Positions 1 through 10,900 of a DNA stretch of 64,000 bases are shown here, piece by piece (within the stretch, counting starts at the first letter, position 1; the number at the start of each line of letters is the position of its first letter). The notes under the pieces were generated by a model. That model was not told the DNA's origin and searched no databases. It saw only the letters and a list, made by a program, of their open reading frames with translations. The position numbers and the translations under genes were made by a program. The DNA is from Cloacimonetes bacterium SCGC AAA252-N17 (GTDB lineage: Bacteria; Cloacimonadota; Cloacimonadia; JGIOTU-2). The stretch is from the NCBI GenBank assembly GCA_000404785.1, contig ASNI01000003.1, positions 10,652 through 74,651 of the forward strand, in the 5' to 3' direction.

Positions 1-3000
1 AGTTTCCACCGATATACATATCATATCCATTTACATCCAAGGCACCAGATAATATATTCAAATCATTATTAACAATAACATCTGTTCCAAGAAGTTGTGT
101 ATGAGTGCCTTTATCAATTATTAAATCGTGAAAATAATTTCCGTTAGAGCAATAGATATAACTTGGTAAATAGGTAGTTAATTCAACCAGTCCCCCGGAA
201 GGTTCAAAGGTACCCGCATATTGAGCTGAAAATCCAATCCCTGTTCTTATAATACCACCAGATATAGTCGTCATGCACGTTGAAGAAATCCAAATGCTTT
301 GATCAGATATCCAAAAAAGTCCATCACTTAAGTTAAAAGTACCTCTTAGATATCTCCAGGCTTTTTCTTTTGTATATTCATCTGTTTTAAAACTCCCACC
401 ATTTATGGTCAATGTGCCGGTTGTCGCAAGTTCAAATGTGCCATGAATAAGAGCATCTCCGGCATCAACATCGAGAAGACCATTCAATGTAAAATCAGAA
501 TTATTAGTAAGAGTTCCCCCACTTGATATATCCATATCAGCCGCATCTTCTATATCCAAAGTACCATCTACTAATAAATCTTTGGTTTGCAAATGGAATT
601 GATTACCAGCGCTTACTGTCATATCTCCGGAAACACGCATAATATCTGTGCTTGAAGCGTGAATATAGGTATCAGCAGAAGGTCCTGCAGTTTTATCGAT
701 AATTAATGTTCCGAATTCAGCATCAGAATCATTGCATAGAACCAATGAAGCGATAGAACCATCGAAATAAACAGCATTTCCTGTGCCAAGTTGTGCACTG
801 GTGCCATCTGCAAATGTCCAGTTTCCAGAAACAAATATCTTACCATCCGTCACAATATCGGATGAACCGGATTCCCAGATAATATCATTTACTATTAAAG
901 AATCATCCGGAGATGACATTTCAAGCGTCCCAGAAATTGTAATATCTTCTTCCACAACTACTTTATATGTACTGATTTTCAATTTTCCTGCTACAATATC
1001 CATATTTTCACAGTAAATGGTAGGACCGAGGCTTGAAGGACGAACATATGAAGATCCGGAATTAATCACAATATCATTGAAATAATCATTTTCTCTAACT
1101 GATTGAATTGCACCGGGTGTTGTGCCATTGAATGTAACTACAGAATTAGAACCTGCAGAGAATCCTCCGCTGGCATTATAGTCAAACCAGTCTTCAACAA
1201 CAGAGATGTTGATAGTTCCTGTGTCATTAGCATTTAATGAAGCTCCATCAGATATCCTTAAAGTATTACCTATTGCTAAGTTCGTTGGATTATTAAGCTC
1301 CATAGTACCATCATACAATCTTAAATCGTTTGTTACTATTACATCTACACCTGAACCCTGGGTGCCAGTTTCAAGTCCGTCAAAATCATAATAAGTTTTG
1401 TCTAAATTGAGATCATAAAATGTTTCATTAGTGAGAATATCAGCAGCATTTGCACCGTCGAAAACTACAAGTCCAGTACCTTCTATAAACCCAGCATCTC
1501 CTACATTATTCGTCCAATCTCCAGCCACATACATCGTAGAATCACTTGGATCAAATACACCTGCATCAATGACAAAATCTCCATTAATATCCAGTTCACT
1601 GGTTGCATAAATAGTTTCTGATTTTGCATATCTTGTTCTGGTCCCATCTCTGTTTTCAATCATCACATATTCCTTAGCTTTGGAACTTCCTGATCTGGCT
1701 TTTGTGGACTTATTAATTTCAACATCATAGAAGTTACTGCCTGCTCCCATACTCATATTTGCATCAGTTGTTCCATACAATTCTATTGTTCCTCCTGTAG
1801 GATTAAAATCAGCGCGATCTCCGGTGAAACCTCCGGAAGTCCTGATAGTCCCACCTGTGATATCTTCTGTTAATGTGTGAGCACCGGAAACACAAACAAA
1901 AATACCATTATTTTTGAAATCCAAAATTCCACCACTCATTGTGATAGAAGCGTCGTCTAAATAGGGCCAATAACTTTTTAACGAACCTCCGTAAACATTC
2001 ATAGTTCCACCGCTAATTGTAATATCTCCGCGCAGATCTATCCATGATCCTCCGTCTTGATGAAGGTTTATTGTTCCGCCAGGATTAAGCCAGTAACCTC
2101 CATAAATGCCACTATCTTCTAAATCTAATGCAGTGAATGTTCCAGATAGAACATCTATTCCACCAGAAGTCCAATCATAAGTACTACAGGTAACAGTATG
2201 ACTTACATTATTAACCCTTAATGCTGCTCCACAATCAACTTCTAAGATATTAAAGGTTTCATCTGAATAAACATATTGATGGCTAGAACCATTAAAAATG
2301 ACCCTTCCAGTTCCTTCTATAAAGCCAGCAGTACCTACATTATTTGTCCAATTGCCGCCAACTATTATCGTTTCATTATTGGCATCCAATGCACCACTCT
2401 GAATCAGAAGATTGCCCTGTATCTCCAGTGTATCTGAGTAGCTTGTATTAAATAAAGTTGTCCCAGAGGTGTTTACGGTAAGGTTATGTAAATAATCACC
2501 AGGATTAGGTCTAATAGATGGCGAGATGCCATTAAGAACGAGAGTACCGTCATTGAAATAGTAATGAGCATTCTCACGATTATCAAATGAGCTACTGATA
2601 TTGAGATTATAGGAAGAATAATGATAAAAGGATGTGCTTGCATAATTAAATATGCTTCCTTCAACATTAAGGTCCTCGGTAGAAACACTCTGAACTGACA
2701 CCCAGGAGTTCGTTTTGTGACCCCACAAATTATTAAAGTGACAGTTATCTTCATAACTATAAATCCTTGAGCCACTAGAACCTGTGAACTCAACGATACC
2801 ATCATCCAATTGGACATCCGCACCTGAATTAAAATACCAATGCTTATAAATTCTTATTACATTATATGCCTGTATATCAGAGGTGGAGCCTGACTCCCAA
2901 GTAATATTTCCATTAACAATTAATGTACCTTTGTCTATATACTCTTCCATTTGCAGATGTCCATGGATTGTCATATTACCAGAAACAGTCAGTATTTCAT

Positions 3001-5419
3001 CATAAATTCGTAAGGATGCACCAGATTCAATAGTTATGTCATTGCATTCTTGGTCAGTACTTGCAATCCAACAGGTGTAAGGAGTTCCAGCAGGAATGTT
3101 TACATTTGTAGTAGAAGTTGGAACAACGTCACAACTCCAGTTACTTGCTGTATTCCAAAAATGATTTACATCCCCTTCCCAGGTGCCAGGTTGATTGATA
3201 TCAATGTCATAATTGGCAGAACTGGCGTCATTTGCCCATACACAGAATCCATAATAATCCGATGTGGTTACAGTATATGAGAATGATTCAGCTACACCAC
3301 CACCTGAATTTATTGAACGAGCAAGATAGTCCTGTCTATTGCCATAATAAGCTGAACTGGATGAACCAAACAATGCAATGTCTAAATCAGCAGAACCAGA
3401 ATTGAAAGCTAATTCAAAACAATAATCACCAGGAGTAAGATAAACATCCCACATTTCTACTACATCGCCAGCAGGCCAACTGGTTGAATAAGTAGTTCCC
3501 GGAGTAATTGTCTCATTAGATCCTTCATACTCAACAGATGCATTATTAGAACCACTAGGACGATATGCTTTAATTCCTCTATACACACTTGGTGAGTGAT
3601 GTCTATCCATAACTACAAAATCAACTGGATATGTATAAGCAGAAGAGACAAGTTCGGTTGTAAAGGTGTTATCAGTGTACATTTTCATACTCCAGTTTTC
3701 TCCTGTTGTATTACATCTAACACCAACTGCACACCAGGTAGAGTAAGTTTGATTAAATTGATAATAATCAGGGTCTGTTGTGGTATTGACTTTGGAATCA
3801 TTGCCCAGTATTTCAAGAGAACCACCGGAATGGAATTTGAAATTACCCCAACTACCATCAGCAGCAGCTTTTCCTGAACCATCCCATATTTCAACTTTTA
3901 TTCTTCCCTGAGTAGAGCTAAGTCCTGATGGTATTACCCAATCATATACACCATCATTATCTGTACTGGAAGTAATTGTGTACCAGGTTCCTTTACCGCC
4001 AGTATTACTGTAATACAATTTTGCATAATCATTAGGAAAAGAATCATAATCCCATGTGATTTCATAAACATTACCAGCATAGAGGTCTTCGCCATCACCA
4101 TTATGATTATATCCAGGGTCACCTTCAGGTTTTTCCAGAATTACAGCACAGCCATATTGACCGCCTGGAAAGGCTTCTGTAATTCTATAATTATTAGTAT
4201 AATTCCACCAATCATTGGGTGGATGCCAGGTATTATGGACAATCATAAAAGAATCACCAGCAGAGATTTCATAACCAATTGCTGTCATAGAATGATCGGG
4301 AATTCCACAATGCCAGGGTCTTCCATTATCAATCTCATCTACTTGTTCAGCCCACTTTGTTGGGTTAGAACCAGTACTATAAAAGGTTGTTGTTTGAGAG
4401 AAACTATACGAACCGCAACCAGTACAATTTGCCGCATCTACCAAACCTGGCCCAATATCATATATACCTGTGCTTCCAGTAAGTGAATCTGTATCCATAT
4501 GAATGCAGCACCAGTATTGTGCATTAGTTACATTATAATCCGTTTCTCCTTGACCATGATCCCATCTTTGATAATGGTATTGAGTTAGATTTCCATAATC
4601 ACTTGCAGAATAGTAACTATAATTGTCCCAATAATCTAATAGCATTGCACCAGCAGTAGGACTACAACCAAAACTCCAATCAAGAAATGGAACACATTCA
4701 GATTCATGAGGAATATACACAGGTGCCCTTGTTCCATCTCGTAAAGGAGTGCCTGATAGATAAGTATCCCAGGAAGAACGCGAACCTTTTGGAATTATCT
4801 CATCTAAATTATAATTATCTGCAACTTCCTTTTGAAATTCAGATTGAGAGAGAGTTTGCATTGGAGGGAAGATACGGACATATACTACATTTCCATTACC
4901 TATATACTTATAATATTTAAGCATAGGTGACAGGTAATAGATTTTATCCAGATTGACAGCATTAGTTTGCAGTTCATCAACAGCCATTTGTCTAATCTGA
5001 GCACCATAAGCAAATTCATCAGACAGGGCTTTAATATGTCTGATAGTAACAATGCGGTCATAACTGTTAGACATAATCAGATGAGCGTATTCATCAACAC
5101 CCCAACGAGCATATTTGTCCTTATCATCCGCTTTACTTTCGCATTCATCGATAAGAGACTGCTTATCAGGGAAGCTCTTGTCAATTGCATAGTTAAAGGC
5201 ATAAGCAACAATTTCATCATCAACAGAGTAATACGGAATAGCTTCAGTAGGATGTACATCTCCCCATAAAGATGCAGCATTCTTATCTGCAATCTCTCTT
5301 AATTTCTCCATTGGCACTATGTTACTTTCAGCATACAAAGCTAATGAAAACAGAGATAGACATAATGCAAGTAGTATTAACTTTTTTCCCGATAGATCGG
5401 GATTAATAAATTTTAACAT
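1..5419 (-). CDS. Giant secreted C39-like cysteine peptidase with beta-helix-like tail (3' end outside window)
   Basis: One reading frame is open from an ATG at 5419 to the window edge, at least 1,806 codons, so the C-terminus is missing. Residues 1-30 form a signal peptide. Residues about 30-150 resemble pro-domains of secreted cysteine peptidases. A papain-like C39 core follows, with Cys252 in GCSPTAG, His376 in DHSMTAIGYE and Asn396 in HNTWHP as the likely triad. After a region of beta-sandwich-like segments, residues from about 780 onward are Ser/Thr/Gly/Asn-rich strands with recurring units such as the two copies GNWTNNVGTAGFIEGTG and GDWTNNVGDAGFIEGTG, typical of beta-helix or adhesin-like surface proteins. 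Substrate is unknown. A cell-surface or secreted role, possibly via a C-terminal sorting domain beyond the window, is inferred. The codons for residues 7-11 carry a CCCGAT/ATCGGG palindrome. Confidence 0.85.
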   Translation of the reverse strand, partial: MLKFINPDLSGKKLILLALCLSLFSLALYAESNIVPMEKLREIADKNAASLWGDVHPTEAIPYYSVDDEIVAYAFNYAIDKSFPDKQSLIDECESKADDKDKYARWGVDEYAHLIMSNSYDRIVTIRHIKALSDEFAYGAQIRQMAVDELQTNAVNLDKIYYLSPMLKYYKYIGNGNVVYVRIFPPMQTLSQSEFQKEVADNYNLDEIIPKGSRSSWDTYLSGTPLRDGTRAPVYIPHESECVPFLDWSFGCSPTAGAMLLDYWDNYSYYSASDYGNLTQYHYQRWDHGQGETDYNVTNAQYWCCIHMDTDSLTGSTGIYDIGPGLVDAANCTGCGSYSFSQTTTFYSTGSNPTKWAEQVDEIDNGRPWHCGIPDHSMTAIGYEISAGDSFMIVHNTWHPPNDWWNYTNNYRITEAFPGGQYGCAVILEKPEGDPGYNHNGDGEDLYAGNVYEITWDYDSFPNDYAKLYYSNTGGKGTWYTITSSTDNDGVYDWVIPSGLSSTQGRIKVEIWDGSGKAAADGSWGNFKFHSGGSLEILGNDSKVNTTTDPDYYQFNQTYSTWCAVGVRCNTTGENWSMKMYTDNTFTTELVSSAYTYPVDFVVMDRHHSPSVYRGIKAYRPSGSNNASVEYEGSNETITPGTTYSTSWPAGDVVEMWDVYLTPGDYCFELAFNSGSADLDIALFGSSSSAYYGNRQDYLARSINSGGGVAESFSYTVTTSDYYGFCVWANDASSANYDIDINQPGTWEGDVNHFWNTASNWSCDVVPTSTTNVNIPAGTPYTCWIASTDQECNDITIESGASLRIYDEILTVSGNMTIHGHLQMEEYIDKGTLIVNGNITWESGSTSDIQAYNVIRIYKHWYFNSGADVQLDDGIVEFTGSSGSRIYSYEDNCHFNNLWGHKTNSWVSVQSVSTEDLNVEGSIFNYASTSFYHYSSYNLNISSSFDNRENAHYYFNDGTLVLNGISPSIRPNPGDYLHNLTVNTSGTTLFNTSYSDTLEIQGNLLIQSGALDANNETIIVGGNWTNNVGTAGFIEGTGRVIFNGSSHQYVYSDETFNILEVDCGAALRVNNVSHTVTCSTYDWTSGGIDVLSGTFTALDLEDSGIYGGYWLNPGGTINLHQDGGSWIDLRGDITISGGTMNVYGGSLKSYWPYLDDASITMSGGILDFKNNGIFVCVSGAHTLTEDITGGTIRTSGGFTGDRADFNPTGGTIELYGTTDANMSMGAGSNFYDVEINKSTKARSGSSKAKEYVMIENRDGTRTRYAKSETIYATSELDINGDFVIDAGVFDPSDSTMYVAGDWTNNVGDAGFIEGTGLVVFDGANAADILTNETFYDLNLDKTYYDFDGLETGTQGSGVDVIVTNDLRLYDGTMELNNPTNLAIGNTLRISDGASLNANDTGTINISVVEDWFDYNASGGFSAGSNSVVTFNGTTPGAIQSVRENDYFNDIVINSGSSYVRPSSLGPTIYCENMDIVAGKLKISTYKVVVEEDITISGTLEMSSPDDSLIVNDIIWESGSSDIVTDGKIFVSGNWTFADGTSAQLGTGNAVYFDGSIASLVLCNDSDAEFGTLIIDKTAGPSADTYIHASSTDIMRVSGDMTVSAGNQFHLQTKDLLVDGTLDIEDAADMDISSGGTLTNNSDFTLNGLLDVDAGDALIHGTFELATTGTLTINGGSFKTDEYTKEKAWRYLRGTFNLSDGLFWISDQSIWISSTCMTTISGGIIRTGIGFSAQYAGTFEPSGGLVELTTYLPSYIYCSNGNYFHDLIIDKGTHTQLLGTDVIVNNDLNILSGALDVNGYDMYIGGN
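5388..5401. repeat. CCCGAT-N2-ATCGGG palindrome inside a signal-peptide coding region
   Basis: A perfect 6-bp inverted repeat with a 2-base spacer lies in codons 7-11 of the giant peptidase, adding Pro-Asp-Leu-Ser-Gly between MLKFIN and the Lys-Lys start of the hydrophobic core. Without these five residues the N-terminus would be a conventional signal peptide. This suggests a small palindrome inserted in frame; it could also be chance. Confidence 0.45.
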
Positions 5420-5707
5420 TTTAATTTCTCCTTTTTTTTCATTTAATCTTAAAAACATGGAATTCAAAAAAAATAACAAGTGGAAGTTATTAAATTTTCT
5501 GATTGCTATGTCATAGTATGACCCTATTTGTGAAATTTACGATTAAATAAGTTTTCATCTAACACCATCTAATATTTATTTACTCGCTCTTTGATAATTT
5601 TTTAAATAATTTTGTCAAACTTTTTATTTTTTCCATGCATACCTTGAAGAGATGGCATTGAATACTTTTTATACTTGAGTTTAGGCATAATGGACAAAAG
5701 TTGCTTG

Positions 5708-5826
5708 CTATTTTAAATAGTATTCTGTCAATTTTTTTCTCAATAATTTAGTATCGGCATGAATTCTCAGTTTTGTTTTCAGGCGTGAGAACATACTTTC
5801 TATTGAATTTTTTGTATTAATAATGT
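5708..5826 (-). pseudogene. Possible DDE transposase C-terminal remnant
   Basis: Reading the minus strand gives about 38 codons ending in TAG, with the stretch NSIESMFSRLKTKLRIH. N-S-I-E-S followed by an LK-rich basic helix is typical of the last part of DDE transposases. An in-frame TAG lies just upstream of this stretch and no start or other domain is present, so this is at most a remnant. The rest of 5420-6213 holds no intact gene: AT-rich sequence upstream of the giant peptidase, this tail, one palindrome and a possible broken small ORF. Confidence 0.4.
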
Positions 5827-5873
5827 GCTATCCGGGATGAGAATGGCTTATGGAATCCTAAATATGTGTGAAA

Positions 5874-6121
5874 TTATTTCGACTCCTCGTTATTATATTC
5901 CTTAGGAGTCGAAGGGGTACGATTAAAGGGGTTGGAATTGTGATCATCATCCTCAAATATATCAACCTCTTCATCCCCTTTTATGACATCCTTCTCTCCT
6001 AAATTAAACTTGTTTATATGTTCTTTGATGAATTTAATTACAACTTTGATAAGCAAAAAAATAAGTATAATAATGGATAAAGTTTTCCAAAATTTTGTTT
6101 TTTCTTCTCTCTATTCTTCAT
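5874..6121 (-). pseudogene. Small single-pass membrane protein, frame-disrupted
   Basis: A strong Shine-Dalgarno AGGAG lies 5 bases before ATG 6121 (MKNREKKK...), but that frame stops after 27 codons. Shifting by one base at the AAAAAA run near 6100 joins it to a frame encoding a hydrophobic segment (TLSIIILIFLLIKVVIKFI) and an acidic tail ending NNEESK at 5874. That frame has a TAG just upstream and no good start of its own. The combined product would be about 82 residues. A sequencing error, a real frameshift or programmed slippage all fit. No family recognised. Confidence 0.35.
5880..5911. repeat. CGACTCCT...AGGAGTCG palindromic repeat (copy 1)
   Basis: Eight-base arms CGACTCCT and AGGAGTCG are separated by 16 AT-rich bases. 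The same arms recur at 11443-11475, 11587-11619 and, shortened, 13226-13249. This copy lies at the 3' end of the broken small ORF and encodes its last residues. Confidence 0.6.
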
Positions 6122-6213
6122 CAGTTCTCCTAAATGCAAAAATTTTATTCTATTTAATATCTATGTAATTTTGTATGATTGAATCAGTAAAATTTCTTTG
6201 TCCAGAAATATGT

Positions 6214-7992
6214 TCAGGAGTTCAGTTTTTTGAGCATAAGCCGTATATCCGGAGCAAAGGTCCCTTGTGGAAACTCGAGTAAATAAGCAGTATAATATGC
6301 AAAAGCTTGTTCATTCAAACCAAGCTGGTTAAAGCAATTCGCAGTCATGAAGCACACATATTCCCTGTATGGACCATCATTGCTTTCTAGTAATTCTCTA
6401 CAAAGCTCAACAGCGGATGCATACTCTCCCTGATTAAAATAATAATCGGCAACCTGCAACTTTAGATATGATACAGTAGCAGAATCCTGAAGGACAATAG
6501 ATAATTGCTCAATATCTTTATTCAACAATGCATTGTTATTAAAATACATATTTCTAAGAAGTGAAAGAGCCGCTCTCTTTACATCATCATCTGCTTGCTT
6601 GAGATGTAACTCATTATTCATTGTACGATACATTCCGGCAATATCGTTTATAAATTTGGATTCATAATCATGAGCAAAAAAATCTTTAGAAAGTGAATCT
6701 GCTGCAGAAAAATCTCCTTTGAGAAGTACTGTTTCAATACGCTTCATCTTTGCTCTTTCCTTCACATCTTTATTGTAATGTTTATTATCAATAATTTCAG
6801 TTAATATTTTCTCACTCTTTACATAATCTTCTTGATGTAAATAGCATTGTGATAGTAATATGTTAAGCTCAGCCTTATCCGTTAAAACATTGGCAAAATC
6901 AAGCGCTTTTTCCAGGTATATTTGTGACTGCACAGGATTTTGATATTCAAAAAGCTCAAGATATGCAAGATTTTTATATGCTCCAAAAATATATGCTGAA
7001 GGCAGCGATGCTTTCGTCTTTTGATAAAGTTCAGTAACTTTTTTATAATGCTTATATGCCTTTTCGTGATCATTAAGTAAATAATATAGCTCCCCTATCT
7101 TATTTTCCAGAAAGAGAACTGTCTGCTCATCCTTTGTAGATTTAAGTACTTCAGAAAGACATTGAATACTGAGCTTGTACAAATTCTGTTTCTCTGAAAG
7201 GGTTGCAAGCTTTATCAAGGCATCATTACCAAGAGTTTTATATATTTCAAATGCTTGTTGATACTGACCTGCCAGAATATAGAATTCACCGATCAGCTCC
7301 TGCAATCCTACACCCGGCTCTTTCTCATATCGATCTTCTATCGCTGTAATTATCTCTTCATAAGAAAGATTGAGCTTCTCTAATCGATAACGCACATTTT
7401 TATAGGTTTTATTGTCTAAAATATTTAAGTACTCATTCAACGCATCGTAAGATCTTTCCTGTAACTGATAAACATTAGCTAATTCCTGAGCAAATACTAT
7501 TGAATTCTTTGATTCCTTTCGTGCTTTTAGATATAATTCAATAGCATCATCGTAAAGGTAATATTTTTGATATACCTTCGCGACCTGCTTGATAATCGAT
7601 AAATTAACTTTAGCATTTTTGAGCATAACTTCTGCCATTTTCCTGGCTTCATCAAGCTGATTTTTCTTGATCAGTAATTCAATTCGTGTAATTTCATAGT
7701 AATTATTAGTGAGGAAATTCTTCTCATCTTCAAGAAATCTTTCAAGAGAATCGAGTTTATTTGTTCTCATATAGAGATTTATTAAGCTGCTAACTACCTG
7801 TCTGTTATGCGCAAAATTCTCAAGTAATTGTTTATATAATCTTTCGGCTTTAATAATGTTTCCCTGCTGTTCATAATGCAATGCTTCCCGAATTTTTACC
7901 TGAAGTACCGCTTGATCATCAACTGCATAGATTGTCTGTGTGAAAAGTATGACAAAACAGGTTATTGCAATGAGATATCTAATTATTTTCAT
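6214..7992 (-). CDS. Exported TPR-repeat protein
   Basis: 592 residues. A signal peptide (residues 1-23, ending QTIYA) is followed by tetratricopeptide-like helix pairs across almost the whole length. Clear examples are near residues 33-66 (LHYEQQGNIIKAERLYKQLL), 140-175 and 535-580 (YFNQGEYASAVELCRELL). TPR arrays are protein-binding scaffolds; no catalytic motif is seen. The start ATG at 7992 overlaps the end of the upstream DUF4175 gene by 14 bases, so the two are almost certainly co-translated and probably act together at the cell envelope. The partner is unknown. Confidence 0.85.
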   Translation of the reverse strand: MKIIRYLIAITCFVILFTQTIYAVDDQAVLQVKIREALHYEQQGNIIKAERLYKQLLENFAHNRQVVSSLINLYMRTNKLDSLERFLEDEKNFLTNNYYEITRIELLIKKNQLDEARKMAEVMLKNAKVNLSIIKQVAKVYQKYYLYDDAIELYLKARKESKNSIVFAQELANVYQLQERSYDALNEYLNILDNKTYKNVRYRLEKLNLSYEEIITAIEDRYEKEPGVGLQELIGEFYILAGQYQQAFEIYKTLGNDALIKLATLSEKQNLYKLSIQCLSEVLKSTKDEQTVLFLENKIGELYYLLNDHEKAYKHYKKVTELYQKTKASLPSAYIFGAYKNLAYLELFEYQNPVQSQIYLEKALDFANVLTDKAELNILLSQCYLHQEDYVKSEKILTEIIDNKHYNKDVKERAKMKRIETVLLKGDFSAADSLSKDFFAHDYESKFINDIAGMYRTMNNELHLKQADDDVKRAALSLLRNMYFNNNALLNKDIEQLSIVLQDSATVSYLKLQVADYYFNQGEYASAVELCRELLESNDGPYREYVCFMTANCFNQLGLNEQAFAYYTAYLLEFPQGTFAPDIRLMLKKLNS

Positions 7993-10900
7993 GCTGTATC
8001 TTTTCCAAATATTCTTTTATCAAACGATGGTACTCTTCCGGATAATTTTCATTAATATACTTTAGAATATCCCGAACTTCCATGTTTGTAGTGTCAATAA
8101 TGAGATTGTCCGGCACATCCCACTGCTGTTCATCGGGTGTTTCGGATTCTCTTTTCTTGCTGTAATCCCGCTCATGGATAGAGCGCTGAGCATCAAGCAG
8201 TCGGGAGAGGATTTTGTTCTGCTGGCGGATCACCTGCTCATCAATTATGCCCCGCTGAAGCTTCTCCACTACTTCTTTTAACTCATTCTTCAATCCCTCC
8301 ATATTTCCAAGTAATTTTTCAGCTTCAGGATAATCCCGCAGCATTCGTTCAAAATTCTCCTTTATCTGCTGCTCGTTGCCTGCAATTCTGTCTATCATCC
8401 CTTGCTGCTGTGGTGTCAAGCCCTTGCCCTGTTGCAATTGGCCCATCATTTGCTCAAGCATTGCCTGGGTAAGCATATTTATCGATTGCTGCCCCTGTGA
8501 CATCTGCTGAAGCTGTTGTAAAAGCTGCTGCATACTTCCACCGGAGCCCTGCGGCTGCTTGCTCTTCGAGAGCAAAAGATCAATGATCATTAGATTCATT
8601 GCCTTAAATATTTCTTCTTTGTCTTTCTGAATATTGTAATGGCTGTTTTCAGAAATTTTTTCGAACATTCTTTCAAAGCTATTGAGTGCAATTGCAGAAT
8701 GAGGAAAAAATTTTGGATCCATCATTAGAATGATCATGGGATTCTGAAAAAGCGTGTTGACCGAATTCTTGATGCCTTCGTACATGCTTATCTCTTCATC
8801 GAGAATATCATAGGTATTATAGGATTTATCAAGGAAACGCTCCTGTTTTTTGGAGAAGAAAAGCATCTCATTAAGGGTTTTCTTGAGCAATTTTTGAAAC
8901 TCGGTCATGAGCGATGCCTGCATTTTCATCTGCGCCATGCATATTGAATTCCTGAGTTCAGAAAAACCAACAAGTATATCACATTGCTTCTTTTTAACCT
9001 GCTTGTCATTAGATTTAAGCTGCTGTGTCGCCATTTGAAGCGCATTAGTCAGTTTATGCTGCGCTGCTTGTTTGAGACCTTTCTCGATCTCATTTGCGGC
9101 ATTCTTTTCACTATTTTCTGCAAGCTCTTTTGCAAGTTCCTCTAACTCTTTTTTGAGCGATTCATATTTTTCATGAATATCTGACTGCGAAGGAGCAAGT
9201 TCACTCAATTGCTGATCTTGATCAATACGTTCAGAGGTTTGCTGGTTTAACTGTTTTTGCAGTTTTTCCAGCTCTTCTGCCTGCTGCAACGCTTTTTGCA
9301 ATTTCTGTTCAAGTTGAATACTCTTTAACAATTTTAAAGTTTGCTCGAGTTTTTTATTAAACTCCTCTTGTGAAAACTGGAAGTTATTCAGCGCATTTTT
9401 CATCTGATCGGGCGTGATCTTCTCTATCTGCTTTTGCAGTTCTTTCATTGCTTTTTCAAGCTCGGGAGATGAGATTTCCTTCATGATCTCATGGATCTGC
9501 TTCAATTTTTCTAAAGTTTCCTTTGCAACTGCTTTGTTTTTCTCGAGCTCATCAACAAACTTTTCATATTCTTTAGCTGCTTTTTCTGCCTTCTTAGCAA
9601 GCTCTTTTTGCTTCTTTATCACTTCCTTCAGATCTTCCTTCTGTTGCCAGTCCATCTCCTCATTTTTGAGAAATTTCCTTCTCAGTTCATCAAATTTTTC
9701 TTTGTTTTTTCGAGATTCTTCCAGCGATTCCCTCATATCATCCATATTCCCGGACTGCTGTTTTTGAATTTCTTCATAGAGCTCTTCGATCGAGGGAAAT
9801 TTTAACAGGAAAATCTTTGTGTTAGAAGTATATGCTTCAGGAACAGTACAGTTATCATAAACTTTCAAATAATAGAATATTACATCTCCAGGAAAGAGTT
9901 CCTGATCAGAAACATCGAAATTGTAACTTGCCGTGAGCGTGGTAATTCCGGTTGTGTCAATAACTGTTTTTGAGATGTATTCACCATCATTTTTCTTGTA
10001 GAGAATTTCAATTTTTTGGATACCAAAATCATCTGAAGCGGTAAAATCAATACGTTCCTGCATGTTTTGAGCAAGGATCTTGTCCCGTGCAGGCAGGATG
10101 ATCTCAATTTTTGGTGGAAGATCCTCTTCAGCAAATATAGTCCGTTCAAAAATGTTATTAGTATTTCCAAGAATATCTTTCAAATAAAAATGGTAACTTC
10201 CACTTTTCTCAACCGTAAATCCTGTCCTGTAAGTGAAATCCCCTATCTTCTCAAGTTCGTTTGTGGTGCCGTCAAAAAAGATGATCCTGTATTCAGTGAG
10301 CTCATTATTTACCGTGAGTTCTTCAATAATGTAAGTCCCCTTGATCGCAATGATCTTACCCGAGATGTCATTTTCAGTCCGATTTTTTAGTTGAGTATAC
10401 GCAGGATAGAAGTAGCTTATCTGCAAATTCTTTATGATGGGTTTTTCCAGCACCAGCACCGTAAAAGTGTCCGACTGCGCAAATTTATTTGAGACCGCAT
10501 AATGAAGACTGTCGGTGATATTATAGAGAACATGAGTGTTAGAGTTCATCTTCACAGTTTTCCGGCGTCTCTGCTGCTCTACGTGAATGTCATAGGATAA
10601 TTCCTGATAGAAATTTCTTACTTCAATTTGCAGATTGCTTCCTTTAAGGATTGTTGTATTTCCCGTAGAAATTTTTATGAATGTGTCGTAATGCGGTGCA
10701 AATGCTGTGGGATGCAGGATCGTTTTTGCGGAGTTAGTAAGTAATACAGGATTTATGAGGAGTACAAGTATAAAAGCAACAGAAGAAAAAAGAATGGAAT
10801 GAAAGCTTTTCTTCAGTTTTATTGCAGGAAAGATAACTGAAAACTTTACCTCTGATGCTTGATTATTTGCATCATCAATTGCTTTTTCAAGAATTTCTTG

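Noticed and set aside
9414..9767. Long plus-strand ORF rich in Ser and Phe inside the DUF4175 gene
   Set aside because: It is the antisense of a Lys/Glu-rich coiled coil, which always yields Phe/Ser/Leu-rich open frames; no ribosome site or family.
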